Source: Eubacterium sp.
Lineage (GTDB): Bacteria > Bacillota > Clostridia > Oscillospirales > Acutalibacteraceae
Direction: 5' to 3'
DNA length: 23,784 nucleotides
Assembly: GCA_029050995.1 (NCBI GenBank)
Contig: JAIDLO010000191.1
Span: 1 to 23,784, forward strand
Shown here: piece after piece, positions 13,732 through 21,468 of the stretch
Position numbering within the stretch: position 1 is the first letter of the stretch
Layout: each line of letters opens with the position of its first letter
Position numbers and translations under genes: made by a program
Notes under the pieces: model-generated
Seen by the model: only the letters and a program-made list of their open reading frames with translations
What the model was told of the DNA's origin: nothing
The model's database searches: none

Positions 13732-14481
13732 TCAGATTCTGGTCATTATTACAGGGCCGTTAGATGTTATTGCAATCGTATGCTCAAAGTGAGCAGCCAA
13801 TTTGCCATCTGCCGTAACAACAGTCCAGCCATCTGATAATTGTTTTACCTTATAGGTTCCCTGATTGATCATCGGTTCAATTGCCAATGTCATTCCGGGT
13901 AACAGTCTGATACCACGACCTTCGTGCCCGAAGTTAGGTACACTTGGATCTTCGTGAAGCTTTCTACCCACGCCGTGACCTACGAAATCACGAACAACGC
14001 CATAACCGCGTTCCTCGCAATACTGCTGAACTGCATGACCTATATCGCCGATTCTGTTGCCCGGTACAGCCTGCTCAATACCTTTATAAAGGCTTTCGCG
14101 GGTTGTATCAATCAGCCGCTTTGCTTCGGGAGAGCAAGTCCCAGCCACAAATGTTGCAGCATTATCGCCGTTATATCCATTCTTTGCAGCACCGAGGTCT
14201 ATGCTTACGATATCACCCTCTTGAATGATACGATTTGCTTTCGGTATACCGTGGATAACTTCATTATTTATGGAAATACATGCGGTAGCAGGGAAATCAT
14301 ACAGCCCAAGGAAGTTCGGAGTAGCTCCTCTCTTCTTGATTAAATCATAAGCAATTTTATCAATTTCCTTCGTGGAAACACCGGGCTTAACAGCCTCGCC
14401 TGCCACCATTAATGCTTCAGCTGATATCTGGCAAGCTTCTTTCATAAGCTCCAGCTCTCTGCTGCTTTTAAGCACTACCAT
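13732..14481 (-). CDS. map: Methionine aminopeptidase, type I
   Basis: A 249-aa cytoplasmic dinuclear metalloenzyme that removes the initiator methionine from nascent proteins. All five metal ligands are visible: D95 and D106 (SIDLGAAKNGYNGDN), H169 (FVGHGVGRKLHE), E202 (LAIEPM) and E233 (AHFEHT). The substrate-site histidine is in NEVIHGIP (H77). Length is normal for type Ia without an N-terminal zinc extension. Its ATG begins one base after the adk stop, and the GGAGG ribosome site lies inside the end of adk, so the two are coupled. Between its stop and infA, 13640-13731, I see only two tiny inverted repeats (near 13702 and 13715) and no clear promoter. Confidence 0.98.
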   Translation of the reverse strand: MVVLKSSRELELMKEACQISAEALMVAGEAVKPGVSTKEIDKIAYDLIKKRGATPNFLGLYDFPATACISINNEVIHGIPKANRIIQEGDIVSIDLGAAKNGYNGDNAATFVAGTCSPEAKRLIDTTRESLYKGIEQAVPGNRIGDIGHAVQQYCEERGYGVVRDFVGHGVGRKLHEDPSVPNFGHEGRGIRLLPGMTLAIEPMINQGTYKVKQLSDGWTVVTADGKLAAHFEHTIAITSNGPVIMTRI

Positions 14482-14482
14482 G

Positions 14483-15115
14483 TTAATCCTCCAATGCCTT
14501 AAAAACGAGAGCAGTAGTATCTGCTACTTCTTCCTGTCCTTCAACAATAACAAGCTTGCCGAGGTTGGAATAGAAGTCCTTAAGAGGTTCAGTCATTTCA
14601 TGATATTCAACCAATCTTGCCTGAACTGTTTCAGGAGCATCGTCTTTACGCTGAACAAGTTCGCCGCCGCAAGCATCACAAACACCTTCAACCTTTGGCT
14701 TTTTATAAAGCATATGATAAGAATTTGCACACTTTGAACAAACACGGCGACCGGACATTCTTGCGGTAATTTTTTCATCAGGTACTTCAATATCAAGCAC
14801 CTTGTCGATTGCAATACCCATATCTTCCAAAGCCTGAGCCTGTGGAATTGTGCGTGGGAAACCATCAAGAATGAAACCATTTTCGCAATCTTTTTCTTTT
14901 AATCTATCTTTGATAATTCCGATAACAACCTCATCCGGAACAAGCTGGCCAGCCTCCATATAGGATTTAGCCTTGAGTCCCATCTCCGTGCCGTCTTTAA
15001 GAGCAGCACGAATGATGTTTCCGGTTGAAATAGCCGGGATACCATACTTTTCAACGATCTTTTCTGCCTGAGTGCCTTTACCAGCACCCGGAGCACCGAG
15101 AAGTATTAATTTCAT
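14483..15115 (-). CDS. adk: Adenylate kinase, zinc-lid type
   Basis: A 210-aa cytoplasmic enzyme that balances ATP + AMP with 2 ADP. The P-loop GAPGAGKGT is at 8-16, the AMP-binding STGNIIRAAL at about 30-39 and the GFPRT switch at 85-89. The lid carries four cysteines (C126, C129, C146, C149) that would hold a structural zinc, as in Gram-positive enzymes. Length is slightly below the usual 214-217. It follows secY by 19 nt and is coupled to map, the standard Firmicutes order. Confidence 0.98.
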   Translation of the reverse strand: MKLILLGAPGAGKGTQAEKIVEKYGIPAISTGNIIRAALKDGTEMGLKAKSYMEAGQLVPDEVVIGIIKDRLKEKDCENGFILDGFPRTIPQAQALEDMGIAIDKVLDIEVPDEKITARMSGRRVCSKCANSYHMLYKKPKVEGVCDACGGELVQRKDDAPETVQARLVEYHEMTEPLKDFYSNLGKLVIVEGQEEVADTTALVFKALED

Positions 15116-15134
15116 AAAAACTCAACCTTTCTTA

Positions 15135-16484
15135 TTAATCAAGGAAGCCCTTATAATGACGCATCATCATCTGTGATTCAAGCTGACGAACAGTTTCAAG
15201 AGCAACACCGCACATAATAAGTACGGATGTACCGCCTAAAGTAATAGACATACCGCCGTCTTTTCCGTCCTTCGTAAGAGGAGGAATAGCTGCATCACAA
15301 ATAAGTGACCAAATGATCGGGAAGAGTGCAATTACAGCGAGCATAAGAACGCCGATGAGTACAAGCCTCATAATAACTCTGAAGATATATTCAGAGGTTG
15401 GCTTACCAGGACGGATACCCGGGATTGCACCATTGTTTTTACGAAGGTTATTTGCCATTTCTATAGGATTATACTGAATTGTGCTATAGAAATAAGCAAA
15501 GAAGATTATAAGAATGAAATACATTCCTGCGTACCACCATGAGTCGCTCTGGAAAGCATTAAAGAATTTTTCCCAGCCTGTTCCTTCATACTTATCAGGA
15601 GAAAGGAACATCTGAACAGTTGCAGGAAGAGAAAGAATTGAAGAAGCAAAGATGATTGGAAGTACGCCGCTCATATTAACCTTGATTGGCATATGTGTTG
15701 ACTGACCGCCATACATCTTACGACCAACGACTCTCTTAGCATACTGGATTGGAAGTCTTCTTTCAGCATTATCCATAAATACGATATAAGCAATCATTAA
15801 TACGAATAATACCATAACGGTTGGTACGAGAATTTTATAAACAAATCTACCGGTATCGAGATACTGGAATAACTGTTTAATTAAAGTTGGGAAACGAGAT
15901 ACGATACCTGCGAAGAGGATGATTGAGATACCGTTGCCGATACCATCAATTGTAATCTGTTCACCGAGCCACATTATGATAGCTGTGCCGGCAGTTAAAA
16001 CTGCAATAATAACAAACGCCTGGAATACAGCAGCGAAGCCCTTAAATGCAACACCGTCAGCATCTGTCATAAGGTAGTTATTTGCACGAAGGAAGAAATA
16101 GTAAGCAAGTGACTGAAGAATTGCAAGAAGAACTGTTACATAACGCGTAATTGAAGCAATCTTCTTTCTTCCCTCTTCTCCCTCTTTCTGAAGTCTTTCC
16201 AAAGCAGGAATGGCAACAGCAAGGAGCTGCATAATAATTGAAGAGTTGATATACGGGGTGATTGACATAGCGAAGATTGTTCCGTATGTGAACGCACTAC
16301 CCGTCATAAGACTCAAATAAGTTAAAATTGTATTACCCTTACCGATATCAATTTCATCAACGATATCAAGGAACGGAACAGGAATAACTGAACCTATACG
16401 GAAAATAAGGATAATGAATGCTGTGAAAAGTATTTTTTTCCTGATATCAGGAACTCTCCATGCATTAACGAGGGTTTTTATCAT
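15135..16484 (-). CDS. secY: Protein translocase subunit SecY
   Basis: A 449-aa integral membrane protein with ten predicted helices, the channel of the SecYEG translocon. It starts MIKTLVNAWRVPDIRKKILF. It contains the plug/TM2 region AFTYGTIFAMSITPYINSSIIMQLL, the cytoplasmic loop RRLPIQYAKRVVGRKMYGG, which binds SecA and ribosomes, and the C-terminal RHYKGFLD. The ATG directly follows the rplO stop (TAA-ATG with no gap). The GGAGGTG site is inside the end of rplO, so translation is coupled. Confidence 0.98.
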   Translation of the reverse strand: MIKTLVNAWRVPDIRKKILFTAFIILIFRIGSVIPVPFLDIVDEIDIGKGNTILTYLSLMTGSAFTYGTIFAMSITPYINSSIIMQLLAVAIPALERLQKEGEEGRKKIASITRYVTVLLAILQSLAYYFFLRANNYLMTDADGVAFKGFAAVFQAFVIIAVLTAGTAIIMWLGEQITIDGIGNGISIILFAGIVSRFPTLIKQLFQYLDTGRFVYKILVPTVMVLFVLMIAYIVFMDNAERRLPIQYAKRVVGRKMYGGQSTHMPIKVNMSGVLPIIFASSILSLPATVQMFLSPDKYEGTGWEKFFNAFQSDSWWYAGMYFILIIFFAYFYSTIQYNPIEMANNLRKNNGAIPGIRPGKPTSEYIFRVIMRLVLIGVLMLAVIALFPIIWSLICDAAIPPLTKDGKDGGMSITLGGTSVLIMCGVALETVRQLESQMMMRHYKGFLD

Positions 16485-16928
16485 TTAGAGCACCTCCGCC
16501 TTGCCACCTGCAGCCTCAATTTTTGCTTTAGCTGATTCACTGATTGCAGCAACCTTTACAGTTAATGCCTTAGTGATTTCACCTTTGCCAAGAACCTTAA
16601 CACCGTCAAGTTCCTTTTTAATAAGTCCGCAAGCTTTAAGACTATCAGTGTCAACAACAGCACCGCTTTCAAATCTTTCTTCAAGTGATGAAAGATTAAC
16701 TACAGCGTACTCTGTTCTGAAGATATTATTAAAACCTCTCTTTGGTAAACGTCTCTGAAGAGGCATCTGACCACCTTCGAAGCCAGCCTGACGGCTATAG
16801 CCTGAACGAGCCTTTGCACCCTTATGACCCTTACCAGCAGTTTTACCTTGACCTGAACCAGCACCACGACCGATTCTCTTAACAGCTTTCTTAGAGCCTT
16901 CAGCTGGAGAAAGTTCATGTAATTTCAT
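16485..16928 (-). CDS. rplO: 50S ribosomal protein L15
   Basis: A 147-aa late-assembly protein of the large subunit. The Gly/Lys/Arg-rich N-terminal tail (KRIGRGAGSGQGKTAGKGHKG and SGYSRQAGFEGGQMPLQRRLPKRGF) and the globular C-terminal part (VKVLGKGEITKALTV) are typical. It stands between rpmD and secY as expected. Its last codons carry the secY ribosome site. Confidence 0.98.
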   Translation of the reverse strand: MKLHELSPAEGSKKAVKRIGRGAGSGQGKTAGKGHKGAKARSGYSRQAGFEGGQMPLQRRLPKRGFNNIFRTEYAVVNLSSLEERFESGAVVDTDSLKACGLIKKELDGVKVLGKGEITKALTVKVAAISESAKAKIEAAGGKAEVL

Positions 16929-16944
16929 TTATCTGCACCTCCTC

Positions 16945-17124
16945 TTAGCCTTCTACAACTTCAACAAGGTGAGAAATCTTTGTGATTTTACCCTTTGTCT
17001 GAGCATTGTCCGGCTGAACTGTTTCATTGCCTATTTTACGAAGACCAAGTGAGTGGGCGGTGGCAATCTGGTCTTTTTTGCTACCAATTAAGCTCTTAAC
17101 AAGCTTGATTTTAATATCTGCCAT
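16945..17124 (-). CDS. rpmD: 50S ribosomal protein L30
   Basis: A 59-aa gene between rpsE and rplO. The product starts MADIKIKLVKSLIGSKK and continues with AHSLGLRKIGNETVQPD, the L30 signature, ending HLVEVVEG. Length matches bacterial L30 (about 58-60). GGAGGG precedes the ATG, and the gap to rpsE is 12 nt. Confidence 0.97.
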   Translation of the reverse strand: MADIKIKLVKSLIGSKKDQIATAHSLGLRKIGNETVQPDNAQTKGKITKISHLVEVVEG

Positions 17125-17136
17125 TTTCCACCCTCC

Positions 17137-17637
17137 TTATCCGAAAATTTCTTTTGTTGACTTACCGCGAATAGCAGCTACTTCTTCAGCAGTGCGAAGC
17201 TGAGCAAGTCCGTTCATTGTTGCTCTTACTACATTGTAAGGGTTATTTGAGCGAATAGCCTTAGCACGGATATCAGCGATACCAACTGTTTCTACAACAG
17301 CACGAACAGGACCGCCTGCGATAACTCCGGTACCTTTTGGAGCCGGCATAAGTAATACTTCGCCTGCACCGAATTTACCCTTAACTTCGTGAGGAATTGT
17401 TTTTCCTCTTAATGCAACTTTGATACAATTCTTTCTTGCATCTTCGATACCCTTACGGATAGCATCAGGAACTTCACCTGACTTACCTACGCCGAAGCCT
17501 ACAAGACCATTTTTATCGCCAACAACAACAAGAGCTGAGAACTTATAAATTCTACCACCCTTAACTGTTTTGGAAACACGATTAATGGTAACTACTTTTT
17601 CTTCAAGTTCCATTGAAGATGTGTCAATCTTTGCCAT
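17137..17637 (-). CDS. rpsE: 30S ribosomal protein S5
   Basis: A 166-aa protein at the mRNA entry channel that guards decoding accuracy. The N-terminal double-stranded RNA-binding domain (VTINRVSKTVKGGRIYKFSALVVVGDKNG) and the C-terminal domain with GTGVIAGGPVRAVVE are plain. An ATG 14 codons further upstream (17679) lies inside the end of rplR and lacks a site. GGAGGG sits about 8 nt before the ATG at 17637, and that start gives the normal length, so I use it. Confidence 0.97.
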   Translation of the reverse strand: MAKIDTSSMELEEKVVTINRVSKTVKGGRIYKFSALVVVGDKNGLVGFGVGKSGEVPDAIRKGIEDARKNCIKVALRGKTIPHEVKGKFGAGEVLLMPAPKGTGVIAGGPVRAVVETVGIADIRAKAIRSNNPYNVVRATMNGLAQLRTAEEVAAIRGKSTKEIFG

Positions 17638-17656
17638 AAAGTATTTCCCTCCTTCG

Positions 17657-18016
17657 TTAGAACTCAAGTCCGCCTTCACGAGCGCCGTCTGCTAATGCAG
17701 CAACGCGTCCGTGATAAACGTAACCGCCACGGTCAAATACGCATTTTTCAATGCCCTTTGCCTTAGCTCTGTCTGCTAATGTTTTTCCAACAGCCTTAGC
17801 TGCTTCTGTATTTCCGCCATACTGTGTGAAGTCTTTTTCAGTTGTTGATGCCTGTGCGATTGTAACACCTGCAACATCATCAATAAGCTGAGCATAGATA
17901 TTGCTGAGGGAGCGATATACATTAAGTCTTGGACACTCAGCAGTACCTGAAATCTTTCCACGCACTCTCTTATGACGCTTTTGTCTTGCCTTATTGGCAT
18001 CTTGTCTTGAAACCAT
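17657..18016 (-). CDS. rplR: 50S ribosomal protein L18
   Basis: A 119-aa 5S rRNA-binding protein of the central protuberance. RQKRHKRVRGKISGTAECPRLNVYRS and the C-terminal FDRGGYVYHGRVAALADGAREGGLEF are diagnostic. It lies between rplF and rpsE with short gaps (18 and 19 nt). Nothing unusual. Confidence 0.98.
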   Translation of the reverse strand: MVSRQDANKARQKRHKRVRGKISGTAECPRLNVYRSLSNIYAQLIDDVAGVTIAQASTTEKDFTQYGGNTEAAKAVGKTLADRAKAKGIEKCVFDRGGYVYHGRVAALADGAREGGLEF

Positions 18017-18034
18017 AGTAATTCACTCCTTCCT

Positions 18035-18574
18035 TTATTTCTTACCTGCTTTTCCTTCTTTACGGCGAATATGCTCTTCAGCATATTTAATGCCCTTGCC
18101 CTTATAAGGCTCCGGTGGTCTCTTTTCGCGAACCTGAGCTGCGAACTGACCAACAGCCTGCTTATCAGCACCAGAAATGATAATCTGAGTAGCAGATGGA
18201 CATTCAACCTTAACTCCCTCCGGAGGAGTCATAATAACCTGATGAGAGAAACCAAGGTTCATAACAAGGTTTGAGCCCTGTAACTGAACACGGTAACCAA
18301 CACCATTTACTTCAAGAACCTTCTTGAAGCCGTTTGTTACACCTTCAACCATATTAGCAATAAGGGAACGGGTAAGACCATGAAGAGATCTGTTTTCCTT
18401 ATTGTCGTTTGGTCTTGAAACATTTACCTCGCTGCCATCAACACTAACGGTAATATTTGGATGCTTATCCATAGTAAGAGTACCATTTGGTCCTTTTACG
18501 GTTACAGTGTTGCCGTTGATTGAGAAATCAACGCCGGCAGGAATAGCGATTGGCTTTAAGCCTATACGAGACAT
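18035..18574 (-). CDS. rplF: 50S ribosomal protein L6
   Basis: A 179-aa two-domain protein at the base of the stalk near the sarcin-ricin loop. MSRIGLKPIAIPAGVDFSI opens it, and the C-terminal RPPEPYKGKGIKYAEEHIRRKEGK is the family signature. GGAGG precedes the ATG. The gap to rpsH is 15 nt. Confidence 0.98.
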   Translation of the reverse strand: MSRIGLKPIAIPAGVDFSINGNTVTVKGPNGTLTMDKHPNITVSVDGSEVNVSRPNDNKENRSLHGLTRSLIANMVEGVTNGFKKVLEVNGVGYRVQLQGSNLVMNLGFSHQVIMTPPEGVKVECPSATQIIISGADKQAVGQFAAQVREKRPPEPYKGKGIKYAEEHIRRKEGKAGKK

Positions 18575-18589
18575 CCTAACTGCACCTCC

Positions 18590-18988
18590 TTACCAAATAA
18601 ATGCTAATACTTCGCCGCCAACATTCTGCTTGCGAGCTTCTCTGTCTGTCATTATACCTTTTGAAGTAGAAATAATAGCTACGCCAAGACCTTTCATTAC
18701 CTTAGGCATATCTTCAACATTTGAATAAATACGAAGACCTGGCTTAGATACTCTGCGAAGGCCTGTAATAACCTGTGACTTACCCTCACCATACTTGAGA
18801 GTTGCACGGATAACGCCCTGCTTTCCATCTTCAATTACTTTATATCCTTTGATATATCCTTCATCAACAAGAATCTGAGCAATTGCTTTCTTCATGTTAG
18901 ACGCAGGAATATCTACTGTATCGTGTTTTGCTGAATTGGCATTACGAATTCTTGTAAGCATATCAGCGATTGGGTCTGTAATATGCAT
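18590..18988 (-). CDS. rpsH: 30S ribosomal protein S8
   Basis: A 132-aa primary 16S-binding protein. It starts MHITDPIADMLTRIRNAN and ends with ISTSKGIMTDREARKQNVGGEVLAFIW, the classic S8 C-terminal block. Its ribosome site is weak (CCGGAAA), unlike its neighbours. The 38-nt gap to rpsN holds no strong structure, so translation may rely partly on coupling. Confidence 0.98.
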   Translation of the reverse strand: MHITDPIADMLTRIRNANSAKHDTVDIPASNMKKAIAQILVDEGYIKGYKVIEDGKQGVIRATLKYGEGKSQVITGLRRVSKPGLRIYSNVEDMPKVMKGLGVAIISTSKGIMTDREARKQNVGGEVLAFIW

Positions 18989-19026
18989 TGATATTTCCGG
19001 CTTATAGAGTTTGAAAGCTCAGTTTC

Positions 19027-19212
19027 TTACCAAGAAGATTTTGTTACACCCGGAATCTCGCCCTTATGAGCAAGTTCACGGAAGCAGATACGGCATACGC
19101 CATACTTACGAAGATAAGCATGAGGTCTACCGCAGATCTTACATCTGTTGTAAGCTCTTGTTGAATACTTAGCAGGCTTAGCTGCTTTAACTTTCATTGA
19201 TGTTTTAGCCAC
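19027..19212 (-). CDS. rpsZ: 30S ribosomal protein S14, zinc-binding type Z
   Basis: A 61-aa short S14. Four cysteines in CKIC (C24, C27) and CRIC (C40, C43) form the zinc ribbon that distinguishes the 61-residue C+ form from the 89-101-residue C- form. The end GEIPGVTKSSW is typical. It binds the 30S head near the A site. It lies between rplE and rpsH, as in Firmicutes (also written rpsN1). Confidence 0.98.
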   Translation of the reverse strand: MAKTSMKVKAAKPAKYSTRAYNRCKICGRPHAYLRKYGVCRICFRELAHKGEIPGVTKSSW

Positions 19213-19224
19213 GATATTCCCTCC

Positions 19225-19767
19225 TTATCCTGCAAATGGAGCGCCTAATAATGTAAGGAGCTCTCTTGCTTCTTCATCTGTATTTGCTGTTGTAACCATG
19301 ATAATGTCCATACCGCGAACCTTATCAATCTTATCATAATCAATTTCAGGGAAAATTAACTGTTCCTTGATACCCATAGCATAGTTGCCACGACCATCGA
19401 AAGAGTTTGGATTAATTCCTCTGAAGTCACGAACTCTTGGAAGAGCAAGATTGAAGAATCTGTCAAGGAATTCATACATCTTGTCGCCACGAAGAGTTAC
19501 TTTAACACCGATTGGCATACCTTCACGAAGCTTGAAGTTAGCAACAGACTTCTTTGCACGGCAGATAATCGGCTTCTGACCTGTAATAATACCAAGGTCA
19601 TTAATGATAGCATCTACTACCTTTGAATTTTCACGGGCTTCACCGCAACCAACATTAATAACAATCTTGTCAAGCTTTGGGATTTGCATAACAGACTTGT
19701 ATTCAAACTTTTTCATTAATGCAGGAGCGATTTCGCTCTTATAGGTTTCTTTTAACCTTGCAGCCAT
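19225..19767 (-). CDS. rplE: 50S ribosomal protein L5
   Basis: A 180-aa 5S rRNA-binding protein that also touches P-site tRNA. MQIPKLDKIVINVGCGEA and the LPRVRDFRGINPNSFDGRGNYAMGIKEQLIFPEIDYD block are diagnostic, and the length is standard. It follows rplX by 19 nt and precedes rpsZ by 12 nt. Confidence 0.98.
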   Translation of the reverse strand: MAARLKETYKSEIAPALMKKFEYKSVMQIPKLDKIVINVGCGEARENSKVVDAIINDLGIITGQKPIICRAKKSVANFKLREGMPIGVKVTLRGDKMYEFLDRFFNLALPRVRDFRGINPNSFDGRGNYAMGIKEQLIFPEIDYDKIDKVRGMDIIMVTTANTDEEARELLTLLGAPFAG

Positions 19768-19786
19768 TGTTATGTTCCTCCCTTAC

Positions 19787-20089
19787 TTAAAATTCATTAC
19801 CGCATTTCTTGCAAACACGGCTACCATCTTTATGTCCTACACGAACTGCTTCGTTACATTTAGGACATACAAGCTGTACTTTTGAAGCATAAAGAGCTGA
19901 TTCAACTTCGATAAGTCCGCCCTGATCGCCCATCTTACGAGGTTTAACATGCTTAGTTACTTTGTTAACATTCTTAACGATAACCTTGCCCTCTTTTGGA
20001 CTAACAGCGAGAACTTCGCCCTTAACGCCCTTTGATTTACCGCTGAGAACCATTACGGTATCTCCGGTTTTAACAAACATTTTACTCAT
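19787..20089 (-). CDS. rplX: 50S ribosomal protein L24, with zinc ribbon
   Basis: A 100-aa assembly-initiator protein near the tunnel exit. The KOW motif is in the N-terminal part (GDTVMVLSGKSKGVKGEVL). The C-terminal part has four cysteines (C75, C78, C93, C96; CPKC and CKKC) that would form a zinc ribbon, a form seen in many Firmicutes. It sits 15 nt after rplN. Confidence 0.98.
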   Translation of the reverse strand: MSKMFVKTGDTVMVLSGKSKGVKGEVLAVSPKEGKVIVKNVNKVTKHVKPRKMGDQGGLIEVESALYASKVQLVCPKCNEAVRVGHKDGSRVCKKCGNEF

Positions 20090-20104
20090 AATTCAGCACC
20101 TCCA

Positions 20105-20473
20105 TTAAAGTACTTCCGGAGCGAGAGAGAGAATCTTCATATAATCCTTATCACGAAGCTCTCTTGCTACGGGACCAAAAATACGGGTGCCACGGGGAGT
20201 TTTATCTTCCCTGATAATTACGGCAGCATTTTCATCAAAACGAATGTACTGACCGTCGTCACGACGTACACCTTTAGTTGTACGAACGATGACTGCTTTA
20301 ACAACTTCGCCTTTTTTAACAACGCCATTTGGAGCAGCCTTTTTTACGCTTGCAACAATAACATCGCCAATGTTGGCATATCTTCTTCCTGAGCCGCCGA
20401 GAACACGAATGCAAAGAAGCTCTTTAGCACCTGTGTTGTCTGCAACTTTAAGACGACTTTCCTGTTGTATCAC
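20105..20473 (-). CDS. rplN: 50S ribosomal protein L14 (GTG start)
   Basis: A 122-aa protein at the subunit interface, contacting 16S helix 14. IQQESRLKVADNTGAKELLC and the C-terminal GTRIFGPVARELRDKDYMKILSLAPEVL identify it. No ATG sits at the family start. An in-frame GTG (20471-20473) does, gives the usual 122 residues, and has GGAGG 8 nt upstream. An ATG 11 codons upstream would put an upstream hairpin inside the gene and has no site, so GTG is the true start. A stable hairpin lies just 5' of the ribosome site. Confidence 0.96.
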   Translation of the reverse strand: MIQQESRLKVADNTGAKELLCIRVLGGSGRRYANIGDVIVASVKKAAPNGVVKKGEVVKAVIVRTTKGVRRDDGQYIRFDENAAVIIREDKTPRGTRIFGPVARELRDKDYMKILSLAPEVL

Positions 20474-20491
20474 AGCATTTTCCTCCTTCGT

Positions 20492-20521
20492 ACTGCAAAA
20501 TAACACTTTGCATCTTGCAGT
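20492..20521 (-). promoter_or_regulatory. Hairpin in the rplN leader
   Basis: On the - strand a 30-nt element folds as an 11-bp stem: ACTGCAAGATG with TATTTTGCAGT, including two G-U pairs, and an 8-nt loop CAAAGTGT. It ends 5 nt before GGAGG of rplN. It lies in the 93-nt rpsQ-rplN gap (20474-20566), the widest gap inside the ribosomal cluster. No T-run follows, so it is not a terminator. A weak promoter-like pair (TTACAA-17-TAAAAA) lies upstream but I do not trust it. Confidence 0.45.
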
Positions 20522-20566
20522 TATTATTTTTTAAACTAATTATTAAAAGCTTGTAATTCGCAATGA

Positions 20567-20824
20567 TTACTTTGCCTTTTCAATGATTTCAACCACACGC
20601 CATCTCTTGTCCTTGCTCATTGGGCGAGTTTCCATGATAAGAACCTTATCGCCAACACCGCAAGTGTTTTCTTCATCGTGTGCCTTATACTTAACTGTAC
20701 GGTTGATGATTTTGCCATAAAGTGGATGACGAACCTTGTCTTTAATTGTTACAACAACAGTTTTTTCCATTTTATTGCTTGAAACAACACCAACTCTTGT
20801 TTTTCTGAGGTTTCTTTCGCTCAT
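20567..20824 (-). CDS. rpsQ: 30S ribosomal protein S17
   Basis: An 85-aa OB-fold primary 16S-binding protein. MSERNLRKTRVGVVSSNKMEKTVVV and HPLYGKIINRTVKYKAHDE, then METRPMSKDKRWRVVEI, are diagnostic. It follows rpmC by 18 nt. The following gap to rplN is unusually wide for this cluster. Confidence 0.98.
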   Translation of the reverse strand: MSERNLRKTRVGVVSSNKMEKTVVVTIKDKVRHPLYGKIINRTVKYKAHDEENTCGVGDKVLIMETRPMSKDKRWRVVEIIEKAK

Positions 20825-20842
20825 AATAAACTACCTCCTATC

Positions 20843-21046
20843 TTAAGAATTTGAGCCAGCAAGTTCGATTTCGCGTTCAACTGTTTTGATACGAGCGATA
20901 TCTTTCTTAACTGCTTTTATTCTCATAGGGTTATCGAGCTGATTGATAGCCTGCTGGAAATGAAGATTAAAAAGCTCTTCTTTAAGCTCTGCAAGCTTTG
21001 CTGTACGCTGTTCTGCGCTTAAAGCCTTAATTTCTGCTGCTTTCAT
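20843..21046 (-). CDS. rpmC: 50S ribosomal protein L29
   Basis: A 67-aa helical protein at the tunnel exit next to L23, part of the docking site for signal recognition particle and trigger factor. KELKEELFNLHFQQAINQLDNPMRI-like helices and KDIARIKTVEREIE are typical. Its ATG shares one base with the rplP stop (TAATG), so the two are translationally coupled. Confidence 0.97.
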   Translation of the reverse strand: MKAAEIKALSAEQRTAKLAELKEELFNLHFQQAINQLDNPMRIKAVKKDIARIKTVEREIELAGSNS

Positions 21047-21468
21047 TACTGCTCTCCTCCCTCTTCTTTAACGATGAATTTGCATTTGATAGGAAGCTTG
21101 TTTGCTGCAAGACGCATAGCCTCGCGAGCAACAGTTTCATCAACGCCTGCGAGCTCAAACATAACTCTGCCCGGCTTAACTACTGCTACCCAGTAGTCAA
21201 CATTACCTTTACCTTTACCCATACGAGTATCGGCAGGTCTTGCTGTAATTGGCTTGTCAGGGAAAATCTTAATCCAAACTTGACCGCCACGCTTTGTGTA
21301 ACGGGTCATGGCAACACGGGCAGCCTCAATCTGAGCGGCTGTAATCCATGCAGGCTCTGTAGCCTGAAGACCAAACTGACCGTATGTTACTTTGTTTCCT
21401 CTTGTAGCCTCACCGGTCATACGACCTCTGTGCTGCTTACGGTGTTTTACACGCTTAGGTAAGAGCAT
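21046..21468 (-). CDS. rplP: 50S ribosomal protein L16
   Basis: A 140-aa protein near the peptidyl-transferase and A-site region. MLLPKRVKHRKQHRGRM and TKRGGQVWIKIFPDKPITARPADTRMGKGKG are diagnostic. It is linked by one-base TAATG overlaps both to rpsC before it and to rpmC after it, giving a tightly coupled trio. Confidence 0.98.
   Translation of the reverse strand: MLLPKRVKHRKQHRGRMTGEATRGNKVTYGQFGLQATEPAWITAAQIEAARVAMTRYTKRGGQVWIKIFPDKPITARPADTRMGKGKGNVDYWVAVVKPGRVMFELAGVDETVAREAMRLAANKLPIKCKFIVKEEGGEQ

Noticed and set aside
20474..20506. Longer N-terminus of L14 from the ATG at 20506
   Set aside because: It has no ribosome site, would swallow the hairpin and the GGAGG, and exceeds the family length; GTG at 20473 fits all three criteria.
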